Origin: Candidatus Kapaibacterium sp.
GTDB lineage: Bacteria > Bacteroidota > Ignavibacteria > Kapaibacteriales > UBA961
Length of the DNA: 5,562 bases
Direction: 5' to 3'
Assembly: GCA_023253875.1 (NCBI GenBank)
Contig: JALRFC010000142.1
Coordinates: forward strand, 1 to 5,562
How positions within the stretch are numbered: the first letter of the stretch is position 1; each line of letters begins with the position of its first letter. The notes beneath the pieces are model-generated. The model did no database searches and was not told where the DNA came from. It saw nothing but the letters and a program-made list of their open reading frames with translations. This document shows, piece after piece, positions 1-5,562 of the stretch. A program made the position numbers and the translations under genes.

Positions 1-207
1 AACCGGTGTTCCGGTTCTTGGATTTCTGGCCATTCTTGATTTACGGCTTTTGACAGAGAAAACACCGAAACCACGGAGTTCTATTCGGCCTCCTCCGGCT
101 AAAATGCCCATAACTGAGGAAAGAACTCCTTCAACTACAGCTTTGGTTTGTACCTTTGTCAAGCCGGTTTCGGTGGCTATTTGTTCGACAATATCTGCTT
201 TCGTCAT
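1..207 (-). CDS. HU/IHF-family DNA-binding protein, C-terminus cut by window edge
   Basis: The 69 visible residues form the N-terminal and central part of a histone-like HU/IHF protein, a small dimeric nucleoid protein that bends DNA. Residues 1-38 (starting MTKADIVEQIA) match the two-helix dimerisation region. RGFGVF at 45-50 is the family's conserved strand. RNPRTG at 61-66 lies at the base of the DNA-binding beta arm and is the classic signature. Family members are about 90-100 residues, so the last 20-30 lie beyond base 1. The ATG at 205-207 is chosen because the alignment begins there; no clear Shine-Dalgarno precedes it. It is co-oriented with sppA but separated by 173 bases (208-380) with no gene, no strong promoter and only a weak 6-bp inverted repeat (325-330 with 344-349), so it may or may not be cotranscribed. 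Assignment to HU or to one IHF subunit is not possible from this fragment. Confidence 0.93.
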   Translation of the reverse strand, partial: MTKADIVEQIATETGLTKVQTKAVVEGVLSSVMGILAGGGRIELRGFGVFSVKSRKSRMARNPRTGTPV

Positions 208-380
208 TGCACACACAATAACATTAGTGATCAATATGGTGATAGTGAGCCACTAAATTACGAAAGAAACGCCGAATAGTCCAATAAACATCAAATAAGT
301 AATGAATTTTTCAAGTTTTCTATCCTTCAGGCATACATTTTCACTGAAGAAAGGCTCTGAAAACAAGATTGATGAGCTAC

Positions 381-2279
381 TTATATGATTGGCATAAATG
401 GTAAAATGGCTAGAACTTTTTCTTTTTGTGACATATGGAAGATGGAAATAGCATAGCCGAGTGCTTGTTGAAGTTCTGTAGGAAGCGAACTTATCAAAGA
501 GTTGATAGGCGTCTTCTTGGCAAATGCCATTTCTACATATTGGGTAAATTCAGCAGTACTTTCATCTTCCTTCTCACCAGTGAGTGAAGACAATAATGCT
601 GAAATCACATCTTTTTTCTTGGGATAATGTATGATTCTTGGATGGGAATCTTTTGACATTCCAATCCTCTTTTTTGCAATTGCAATCGCTGTTTCCAATC
701 CACCAAGGCTATCTATCAAGCCATGATGTCTAGCATCACTTCCAAGCCAGACTCTCCCTTTTGCATATGATCTGGCTTGCTCAAACTGCATATCTCTGCT
801 CTGCGCAACTTTTGACACAAATCGCTGATAGATAGGATACATTTGATCATACAGTTTTTTCTTTCTTTCTTCTGTCATTGGAAGCATGAAATTCAAATCT
901 TGGGAAGAAGCACCGGTAGAGATTGTATCCATCGTAATTCCAATTTTGGCCATAGCTTCATCAATTACCGGTATCATTCCAATGACCCCAATTGAACCTG
1001 TGATTGTTTGTGGATGAGCAATGATTGTATCACATGCCATAGGAATATAATATCCTCCTGAAGCAGCCACATCACTCATGGAGGCATATATTGGTTTTTT
1101 CTTTTTGATGGATTGAATCAAAGTCCACACTTCATCAGAAGCGATCACTGAACCACCGGGACTATCAATGCGTAAGATGATTGCCTTCACATCATCATTT
1201 TCAAAAGCTTTCTTCAAATCCTTTACAAGTGACCCGGAAGCAATTTCCATTTCACCACCACCAAATGGATTTCCACCACCAGATGTACCTGATCGTATTG
1301 GACCAACGGCAGATACTATTGCTATTGAAGATGCTTCATTCTCATATTTTTGATCGAATTCTTTGCATTCAGCACTTGCGTAATCTTGAAGTGAAATCAA
1401 GGATAAATTCTTCAATGTATCAGAAGAAGCAATTTCCTTCTTTCTGATACTTTCAACTCGTTTCTTAATGATGTCACGTACTTCCCATTCTTGAGCAAAT
1501 CCATCAATTAAGTCATTCGATTTCATTGAATCTGCAGTATAGACTCCTTTATCAAATGCTTTTTGTACATTAAGTAAAGGGAGTTTTCTATTACGAGAAA
1601 TCACTTCATACATTCTCTGTGCTCTTGATTGAATAATCACATTCAATGCTTCTTTGGCAGGAGCAGTAAATCGTTCTTGGGAAAATTGTTCCCCGGCTGA
1701 TTTATACTCTTCGAATTGTTGTACGTGATAATTGACACCAAGTTTTGAGAATAAATTTTTGAAGAATAAACCGGAAATACCAGGTGCAGCTATCTCAGCC
1801 ATACCTTCTTTTGGCATAAAGATGGAATCTGCTATACTAAGGAGCATATAATCTCCCCTGCTTCCTGTTTCCATATATCCATAAATAAATTTCCCCTTTT
1901 GTTTGAATGAGTTCAATGCTTCAAGGATCTCTTCCAATTTCACAAAACCAATTTGACTTGCACCAATAGGAATATAGATCCCTTTTATTCTTGGATCGAC
2001 TTCTGCTTTTCGAATTGCAGTCAAGACATCATAGAATCCAAGTGGTGTTGAATCATCAAAGATATTATCATTCACACCGTATTCATTGAGTTGACCGGGA
2101 AATGTTAGTTTCAATACACTATATTCATTCACTTCGACTGCTTCATCCGAACCAATAAATACTCCAATGGTAAAGATTGATAATACTCCAAGTCCGAGAA
2201 TGATGCCTAAAATCATCCAAAGTGTTCTCTTTTTTGAGGTTCCGGATGAACCTAGCGGTGGTACGATGATTGTATTCAT
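381..2279 (-). CDS. sppA: Signal peptide peptidase SppA, long (67K-type) form
   Basis: This is a membrane-anchored serine protease of family S49, which cleaves signal peptides left in the inner membrane after secretion. From the ATG at 2277-2279 it is 632 residues, close to the roughly 618 of E. coli SppA. A short basic N-terminus (KKR) precedes one membrane helix at about 19-43, which should place the catalytic part in the periplasm. Two S49 repeats follow. The first, about 85-250, carries the general-base lysine at 193 (EYKSAGE). The second, about 315-530, carries SPGGSV at 373-378, the nucleophile Ser407 in AASGGYY and TGSIGV at 427-432. These match Lys209 and Ser409 of the E. coli enzyme. 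A glycine-rich loop (332-342) sits near the start of the second repeat. The frame stays open upstream to a TTG at 2384, but that 35-residue extension is not family-like and lacks a ribosome site; the chosen ATG has AGGAAA just upstream. It is transcribed divergently from the ABC transporter cluster. Confidence 0.95.
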   Translation of the reverse strand: MNTIIVPPLGSSGTSKKRTLWMILGIILGLGVLSIFTIGVFIGSDEAVEVNEYSVLKLTFPGQLNEYGVNDNIFDDSTPLGFYDVLTAIRKAEVDPRIKGIYIPIGASQIGFVKLEEILEALNSFKQKGKFIYGYMETGSRGDYMLLSIADSIFMPKEGMAEIAAPGISGLFFKNLFSKLGVNYHVQQFEEYKSAGEQFSQERFTAPAKEALNVIIQSRAQRMYEVISRNRKLPLLNVQKAFDKGVYTADSMKSNDLIDGFAQEWEVRDIIKKRVESIRKKEIASSDTLKNLSLISLQDYASAECKEFDQKYENEASSIAIVSAVGPIRSGTSGGGNPFGGGEMEIASGSLVKDLKKAFENDDVKAIILRIDSPGGSVIASDEVWTLIQSIKKKKPIYASMSDVAASGGYYIPMACDTIIAHPQTITGSIGVIGMIPVIDEAMAKIGITMDTISTGASSQDLNFMLPMTEERKKKLYDQMYPIYQRFVSKVAQSRDMQFEQARSYAKGRVWLGSDARHHGLIDSLGGLETAIAIAKKRIGMSKDSHPRIIHYPKKKDVISALLSSLTGEKEDESTAEFTQYVEMAFAKKTPINSLISSLPTELQQALGYAISIFHMSQKEKVLAILPFMPII

Positions 2280-2281
2280 GA

Positions 2282-2287
2282 TTTCCT
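2282..2287 (-). promoter_or_regulatory. Ribosome binding site deciding the sppA start
   Basis: On the minus strand AGGAAA lies immediately before ATC and the ATG at 2279, leaving 4 bases between AGGA and the start codon. This is slightly short but usable, and it supports the internal ATG over the upstream TTG at 2384. Confidence 0.5.
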
Positions 2288-2288
2288 G

Positions 2289-2348
2289 ATTGTAACTAAG
2301 TGTAGAAATATGCACAGCTTTACGCAAATCACTAGTTTGAGTTACAAT
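2289..2348. repeat. 9-bp perfect inverted repeat in the divergent intergenic region
   Basis: ATTGTAACT at 2289-2297 is the exact reverse complement of AGTTACAAT at 2340-2348, with 42 bases between the arms. One arm abuts the sppA Shine-Dalgarno. The spacing fits either two operator half-sites flanking a promoter or, if sppA is transcribed from further upstream, a long-loop hairpin in its leader. The core AGTTAC/GTAACT recurs at 4184-4199 in the only other sizeable gap of the plus-strand cluster. Function is not known. Confidence 0.5.
2299..2327 (-). promoter_or_regulatory. Weak sigma70-like promoter candidate for sppA
   Basis: On the minus strand TTGCGT (2327-2322) is followed after 17 bases by TACACT (2304-2299). 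The hexamers match the consensus at 3 of 6 and 4 of 6 positions. Transcription would start near 2292, giving a very short leader that still includes the ribosome site. The candidate lies between the two arms of the inverted repeat at 2289-2348. In AT-rich DNA such matches arise by chance, and bacteria of the Bacteroidota group use a different consensus, so this is only a suggestion. Confidence 0.2.
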
Positions 2349-2426
2349 TATTGGAACTTTTACTCTTGATTTGCCATTACACAAACAAAATTACCATTTT
2401 TCCCCTTCCTTTTGGAATTTCACCAC

Positions 2427-3341
2427 ATGGATAAAGCTCCTATCATAGAGATTAAATCACTCTGCAAGATGTTTGGTCAATTCCGTGCGGTAGGAAATTT
2501 GGACCTAACTGTTCATAAAGGGGATATTTATGGTTTTCTTGGACCAAATGGGGCAGGAAAAAGCACTACAATCCGCATGTTGCTATCCCTCATAAGTCCA
2601 ACTTCAGGTGAGATTTCTGTTTTTGGGAAGTCTTTGGCAACCAATCGCAATGAAATACTACGAAGAATTGGTGCTATTGTTGAAAAGCCAGACTTTTACC
2701 TCTATTTGACAGCTGAGCAAAATTTACGATTCTTGGGAAAACTATCCGGATTGGATATACAGACCAAACTCATCCATCAAGCCCTGGATCAAGTTGGACT
2801 ATTGGATAGAGCAAACAGTAAAGTAAAGACCTTTTCTTATGGAATGAAACAACGTCTTGGCATTGCACAAGCATTGATTCATGATCCTGAATTGATCATT
2901 TTGGATGAACCCACTAATGGTTTGGACCCTGTAGGTGTAAAAGAAATTCGTGAATTGATTTTGCGACTCAAATCCGACCACAACAAAACAATTTTTCTTT
3001 CGAGCCATATACTTCCCGAAGTTGAGCTCATAGCGAATCGGATGGTAATCATAAATAAAGGTAGTGCAATCATCGAAGGGAGTGTACATGACCTACTGAA
3101 TTCCGGCATGCTCACTGTTTCTTTTTCTGTGGATGATACTCAAAGATCTCAACAACTCATACATGAGTCCCAATTGGCTCAGTCATTTCTTGGTATTACC
3201 GAACATCATCTACTCATGAAATTATCCAAAGAACGCATTGCTGATTGCACATCCTATCTCGTTGAACATGATATTGCAATTGACGGTATTAGTTCAACAA
3301 GATCACTCGAAGAATATTTTCTATCAATCACGAGATCATGA
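2427..3341 (+). CDS. ABC transporter ATP-binding protein (ABC-2/BcrA-like exporter ATPase)
   Basis: This is the cytoplasmic ATPase that powers an ABC-2-type exporter, 304 residues from the ATG at 2427. Every nucleotide-binding motif is present in order: Walker A GPNGAGKST at 39-47, signature FSYGMKQRL at 136-144, Walker B LIILDEP at 156-162 with catalytic Glu161, D-loop NGLDP at 164-168 and switch His194 in SSH. The Q-loop position (about 86, in IGAIVEKP) holds Glu rather than Gln, as in many BcrA-type ATPases. Residues from about 225 on form a variable C-terminal domain with no motif I recognise. A TTG five codons upstream (2412) would also be in frame; the ATG is preferred because the family's N-terminus aligns there. 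GGAA at 2414-2417 is a weak, distant ribosome site. The stop overlaps the permease start by 4 bases. The substrate cannot be told from sequence; antibiotic, lipid or protein-maturation exporters all use such ATPases. Confidence 0.93.
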   Translation: MDKAPIIEIKSLCKMFGQFRAVGNLDLTVHKGDIYGFLGPNGAGKSTTIRMLLSLISPTSGEISVFGKSLATNRNEILRRIGAIVEKPDFYLYLTAEQNLRFLGKLSGLDIQTKLIHQALDQVGLLDRANSKVKTFSYGMKQRLGIAQALIHDPELIILDEPTNGLDPVGVKEIRELILRLKSDHNKTIFLSSHILPEVELIANRMVIINKGSAIIEGSVHDLLNSGMLTVSFSVDDTQRSQQLIHESQLAQSFLGITEHHLLMKLSKERIADCTSYLVEHDIAIDGISSTRSLEEYFLSITRS

Positions 3342-4183
3342 CAATGTTTTTATCTGTTCTTTCCATCGAATTGTCAAAGATCTTTTCCAAAGGCCGTTCC
3401 TATATTGGTTTTGGGGCAATCACAATACTTGTGCCGATTGTTCAAGCAGCTATGTATAGTGAAGGAGAAGCATATTTTAGCTTATTCACCCAAGGACTTC
3501 AACAGCAATTCAGTTTCACTGGTACTTTCCTCAATGGCTATTTGATTGCATTCATTGTCTTGCAGAGTCTGCTTGTACATGTACCTTTGCTTGTGGCCCT
3601 TGTAGCCGGTGATATGCTGGCAGGGGAAGCTACAGGTGGTACTTATAGACTTCTATTTACAAGACCAGTTTCAAGACATATCATCGTATTAGCTAAATAT
3701 TGTGCAGCTCTTCTGTATACTATTGGGTTGATTGCCTGGATGTCCATTCTGTCAATGGGCTTAAGCTTACTCTTATTTGGACCCGGTGAATTATTCATTG
3801 TGTCAAATTCAATTACCGTATTACAGCAACAGGATATTCTTTGGAGATTCTTTTGGGCATATTGCTTTGGTATATTGAGCATGGGAACAGTTGCATCTAT
3901 TGCATTCATGTTTTCAGCTCTGGTTGAGAATTCAATTGGACCAATTGCAATGACAATGGCCATCATTATTGTCTTTACCATAGTATCAGCTCTGGATGCA
4001 GGATTTATCAAAGATGTGAAGTATATGCTTTTTACTAATCATTTGATTTCATGGAGACTGTTCTTTGAAGAAACAATACCCATAGATAGAATCCTGTTAT
4101 CCACATGGGTACTCGGAGGCCATTCTCTCATTTCCTTCCTCATTGCGCTATACATAATCGTAAAAAAAGATATATTGTCATGA
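3338..4183 (+). CDS. ABC-2-type transporter permease
   Basis: This is the integral inner-membrane subunit that should pair with the ATPase just upstream, 281 residues. About six hydrophobic segments are visible: roughly 21-39, 66-92, 122-147, 171-195, 198-218 and 255-275. After the second, GEATGGTYRLLFTRPVSR (96-113) is the typical cytoplasmic coupling stretch of ABC-2 permeases (GE..GT...LL..PVSR), and the C-terminus ends in KKDILS, also common in this group. The start ATG shares bases with the ATPase stop (ATGA at 3338-3341), indicating translational coupling and equal production; a second ATG two codons later (3344) is an alternative. The two-gene arrangement resembles NosF/NosY and gliding-type GldA/GldF pairs, but I see no diagnostic feature of either. 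Substrate unknown. Confidence 0.9.
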   Translation: MTMFLSVLSIELSKIFSKGRSYIGFGAITILVPIVQAAMYSEGEAYFSLFTQGLQQQFSFTGTFLNGYLIAFIVLQSLLVHVPLLVALVAGDMLAGEATGGTYRLLFTRPVSRHIIVLAKYCAALLYTIGLIAWMSILSMGLSLLLFGPGELFIVSNSITVLQQQDILWRFFWAYCFGILSMGTVASIAFMFSALVENSIGPIAMTMAIIIVFTIVSALDAGFIKDVKYMLFTNHLISWRLFFEETIPIDRILLSTWVLGGHSLISFLIALYIIVKKDILS

Positions 4184-4199
4184 AGTTACTCGTGTAACT
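4184..4199 (+). repeat. Short perfect hairpin right after the permease stop codon
   Basis: AGTTAC, loop TCGT, GTAACT: a perfect 6-bp stem with a 4-base loop, starting at the base after the permease TGA. No run of T follows (the next bases are AAATTCC), so it is not a standard intrinsic terminator and probably allows readthrough into the next gene. It could stabilise or process the messenger, or be a protein-binding palindrome; its half-site matches the inverted repeat at 2289-2348. Confidence 0.5.
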
Positions 4200-4230
4200 A
4201 AATTCCTTCCAATGTGTCTTTCGCACAATC

Positions 4231-4234
4231 GGAG
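4231..4234 (+). promoter_or_regulatory. Ribosome binding site of the 101-residue membrane protein gene
   Basis: GGAG lies 8 bases before the ATG at 4243 and supports this small ORF as a real gene. It sits in the loop of a weak possible stem (TTTCG 4219-4223 with CGAAA 4236-4240), which may be coincidence. Confidence 0.5.
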
Positions 4235-4242
4235 TCGAAACC

Positions 4243-4548
4243 ATGTATCTTTGGCGCATCATCCAAGTACTTTCTACAAGTACCATTCTCATTCTATCCG
4301 CAATGTGGATATTGGATGGTTTTCAGGTCTTTACCAAGGACAAAACAGAAAAAGTGACAATTGTCAAAGATGAATTATTCGGTACAGATATCGAAAAAAG
4401 AGAATGGATTGATGACTTTCAACTTGGCTTATTACCAGATGACCCTCTACTTCCCTATCGTTCCTTGGCATTTCCTACATTGATTTGCCTTGCAACTTTC
4501 TTCTTAGCTCAATATCGCATACATTCAAAGGTTCAACAATCATCATGA
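4243..4548 (+). CDS. Small two-helix membrane protein of unknown function
   Basis: I do not recognise this 101-residue protein. It has a hydrophobic helix at about 6-25, a charged middle (about 30-62, with KDKTEK, DELFG and KREW), then a short loop ending in LGLLPDDP, and a second helix at about 72-90 followed by a basic tail. Both termini therefore probably lie on the same side, most likely the cytoplasm by the positive-inside rule, with the acidic 40-residue middle in the periplasm. Three things argue that it is real: a GGAG ribosome site, close fit between the permease (59 bases upstream) and the next gene, and a stop codon that shares ATGA with the YceI gene start. By position it may be an accessory part of the ABC exporter or a membrane partner of the secreted proteins downstream. 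That is inference only. Confidence 0.75.
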   Translation: MYLWRIIQVLSTSTILILSAMWILDGFQVFTKDKTEKVTIVKDELFGTDIEKREWIDDFQLGLLPDDPLLPYRSLAFPTLICLATFFLAQYRIHSKVQQSS

Positions 4549-5195
4549 ACACAGTTTTTCTGCTTGTACTCACCTTCTCATGTATTACTGTTCCCCTGTT
4601 TGCAACACAATTAGGCAATGTGAAAGGAAAAAAAATAGTCACTTTGCAGAGTTCTGTTGGCACTTCCATAGTCAAGTTTATATCAAATTCTCCACTTGAA
4701 AAGTTTGAAGGAAATTCCCAGTCACTTCAAGGTTCATTCACTTTGAATGCAGATAATCTTGAACAAAGTATTGGAAAAGTCTACTTTCCTGTTCGATCCA
4801 TGAAATCCGGTCTAACCAAAAGGGACGATCATATGTATGGTAAAGATTGGCTGGATGCACAGAATTACCCTAATATTGAGTTTGAACTTAAGAAGCTGAC
4901 TTCCATCTCCATAAAAAAATCAGATAATACTGGAATCGAGTTTACAGCATTTGCTGAAGGCATATGTACGCTCAAAGGTACTTCGAAACAGACCAAAGCA
5001 AAACTTATAGTCAAGTATATTCCTGAAAGTGATATAACCAGAAAAAGAGCACCTGGAGATTTAGTCATGATCGATGCTGATTTTTCTGTTTCGCTCAAAG
5101 ACTATAATGTACTTGGTCGTGGAGATATCATAGGCAGTAAAGTTGGTGAGTCCATTGATTTGGATATAAAATTATTTGGTAGCACATCTAATTAA
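4545..5195 (+). CDS. Secreted YceI-family protein (lipid/isoprenoid-binding barrel)
   Basis: YceI-family proteins are periplasmic or secreted lipocalin-like beta barrels that bind long isoprenoids such as polyprenyl quinones; cellular roles are mostly unclear. The 216 residues begin with a signal peptide (hydrophobic 3-19, likely cut after LFA at 20). The mature part shows the family hallmarks: VKFISNSPLEKFEG at 43-56, then the segment at 93-116 with RDDHMYGKDWLDAQNYP followed by IEFEL, and the C-terminal KDYN...GSKVGESIDLDIKLFG (185-212). Length is near the usual 190-220. The frame is open upstream to a TTG at 4485, but the ATG at 4545 gives a proper signal peptide and overlaps the preceding stop (ATGA), so it is chosen. 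Some YceI genes elsewhere neighbour cytochromes, which fits the CxxCH protein encoded next. Loss of a signal-peptide lipobox means it is probably soluble, not a lipoprotein. Confidence 0.92.
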   Translation: MNTVFLLVLTFSCITVPLFATQLGNVKGKKIVTLQSSVGTSIVKFISNSPLEKFEGNSQSLQGSFTLNADNLEQSIGKVYFPVRSMKSGLTKRDDHMYGKDWLDAQNYPNIEFELKKLTSISIKKSDNTGIEFTAFAEGICTLKGTSKQTKAKLIVKYIPESDITRKRAPGDLVMIDADFSVSLKDYNVLGRGDIIGSKVGESIDLDIKLFGSTSN

Positions 5196-5198
5196 TTT

Positions 5199-5202
5199 GA
5201 GG
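5199..5202 (+). promoter_or_regulatory. Ribosome binding site of the CxxCH protein gene
   Basis: GAGG lies 5 bases before the ATG at 5208 and 3 bases after the YceI stop codon. It is well spaced, fixes the start of the partial last gene and indicates continued translation of the same messenger. Confidence 0.65.
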
Positions 5203-5207
5203 TAAAC

Positions 5208-5562
5208 ATGTTCCGTTTTTCAACACTTTGCGTTTCTTTATTATGTACATGTTCGATGTTGTATGCAGACCCCGGTGGAAAACCCGGCCGACTACTTACT
5301 AATTCCGGTGGCTGTGGTGATTGCCATGGAAATGCATCATCAAATACCAGCATATCTATTGTCAGCAAATCAGGATCATTCACAATTCAACCTGGTTCCA
5401 AAGCAGAATTCACTGCTATTGTTGCTCATTCCACAAAAACCGGCGCTGGTATCAATATAGGCGTTAAATCTTCACCCACTTCGAATACAAATTCCGGAAC
5501 TCTTGAAGTAATTGCAGGACAAGGATTGAAGAAGTCATCATCTGAATTGGTACAGTCTTCAC
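5208..5562 (+). CDS. Secreted CxxCH protein, choice-of-anchor V-like, C-terminus cut by window edge
   Basis: The frame from the ATG at 5208 stays open to the window end, giving 118 residues. A signal peptide fills 1-20 (hydrophobic core with several Cys and Leu, ending MLYA before DPGG). The mature N-terminus reads GGKPGRLL then GGCGDCHGNA, with a single CxxCH at Cys36-Cys39-His40, the covalent haem c attachment motif. From about residue 47 the sequence turns into Ser/Thr-rich alternating strands (SISIVSKSGSFTIQPGS at 48-64), like a beta sandwich. This order, signal peptide, glycine-rich CxxCH, then a Reeler-like beta domain, resembles the 'choice-of-anchor V' proteins of Bacteroidota and relatives, which often end in a membrane helix or a type IX secretion sorting domain; that end is not visible here. 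Whether haem is really bound is unknown. It lies 12 bases after the YceI gene, so the two are probably cotranscribed. Confidence 0.8.
   Translation, partial: MFRFSTLCVSLLCTCSMLYADPGGKPGRLLTNSGGCGDCHGNASSNTSISIVSKSGSFTIQPGSKAEFTAIVAHSTKTGAGINIGVKSSPTSNTNSGTLEVIAGQGLKKSSSELVQSS

Noticed and set aside
50..256. Plus-strand 68-codon ORF opposite the HU gene
   Set aside because: It is antisense to a clear HU/IHF protein, has no ribosome site or recognisable domain, and is proline/threonine-rich as antisense translations often are.
325..349. Inverted repeat CTTCAG...CTGAAG between sppA and the HU gene as a terminator
   Set aside because: The stem is only 6 bp with a 13-base loop and no T-run on the minus-strand transcript side, so it is not a credible intrinsic terminator.
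2280..2384. N-terminal extension of sppA by 35 codons to a TTG at 2384
   Set aside because: It has no ribosome site, the added residues are not family-like, and it would cover the whole candidate regulatory region; the ATG at 2279 has AGGAAA upstream and starts just before the basic residues and membrane helix.
2377..2397. Tiny minus-strand ORF (MVILFV, stop) with a purine-rich AAGGGG just upstream, possibly a leader peptide for sppA
   Set aside because: It is only six codons, the purine run is the complement of a pyrimidine tract before the ABC gene, and no attenuator-like terminator follows; chance is the simpler explanation.
2427..4183. Assigning the ABC pair to NosF/NosY or GldA/GldF
   Set aside because: The sizes fit, but no NosD, NosZ, NosL or gliding gene is visible and the motifs seen are common to all ABC-2 exporters.
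4485..4544. Longer YceI reading from a TTG at 4485
   Set aside because: The extra 20 residues overlap the preceding gene and would bury the signal peptide; the ATG at 4545 forms an ATGA overlap and begins a normal signal peptide.
5263..5460. Plus-strand 65-codon ORF inside the last gene
   Set aside because: It is in another frame of the CxxCH gene, which has a good ribosome site, a signal peptide and an open frame through the whole remaining window.

Overview
The window holds seven genes: a partial one at each edge and five complete ones between. The DNA is AT-rich and densely packed, with some genes overlapping by an ATGA stop/start and others preceded by clear Shine-Dalgarno motifs. The gene families suggest a Gram-negative bacterium of the Bacteroidota/Chlorobiota (FCB) neighbourhood. 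The main pointer is the partial last gene, a secreted CxxCH protein resembling the 'choice-of-anchor V' proteins known from Bacteroidota, Ignavibacteria and candidate Kapabacteria. A Kapabacteria-like genome is my best guess. It is an inference from gene style, not a demonstrated assignment.

Left part (1-2279, minus strand): a cut HU/IHF-family DNA-binding protein lies downstream of a complete signal peptide peptidase of the long, two-domain SppA type, which keeps both catalytic residues (Lys193 and Ser407 from the chosen ATG). The 173 bases between them contain no gene and no convincing terminator.

Middle (2280-2426): a 147-base divergent intergenic region separates sppA from a plus-strand gene cluster. 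It holds a perfect 9-bp inverted repeat flanking a weak candidate promoter for sppA.

Right part (2427-5562, plus strand): five tightly packed genes, probably one transcription unit. In order they are an ABC-2-type ATPase, its membrane permease (4-base overlap), a 101-residue protein of unknown function with two predicted membrane helices, a secreted YceI-family lipid-binding protein (4-base overlap with the 101-residue gene), and the start of a secreted protein with one CxxCH motif. The layout suggests an inner-membrane exporter expressed together with envelope proteins, one lipid- or quinone-binding and one possibly haem-binding. The biochemical link between the two halves is inferred from position only. 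I saw no mobile element, CRISPR array, tRNA or rRNA.
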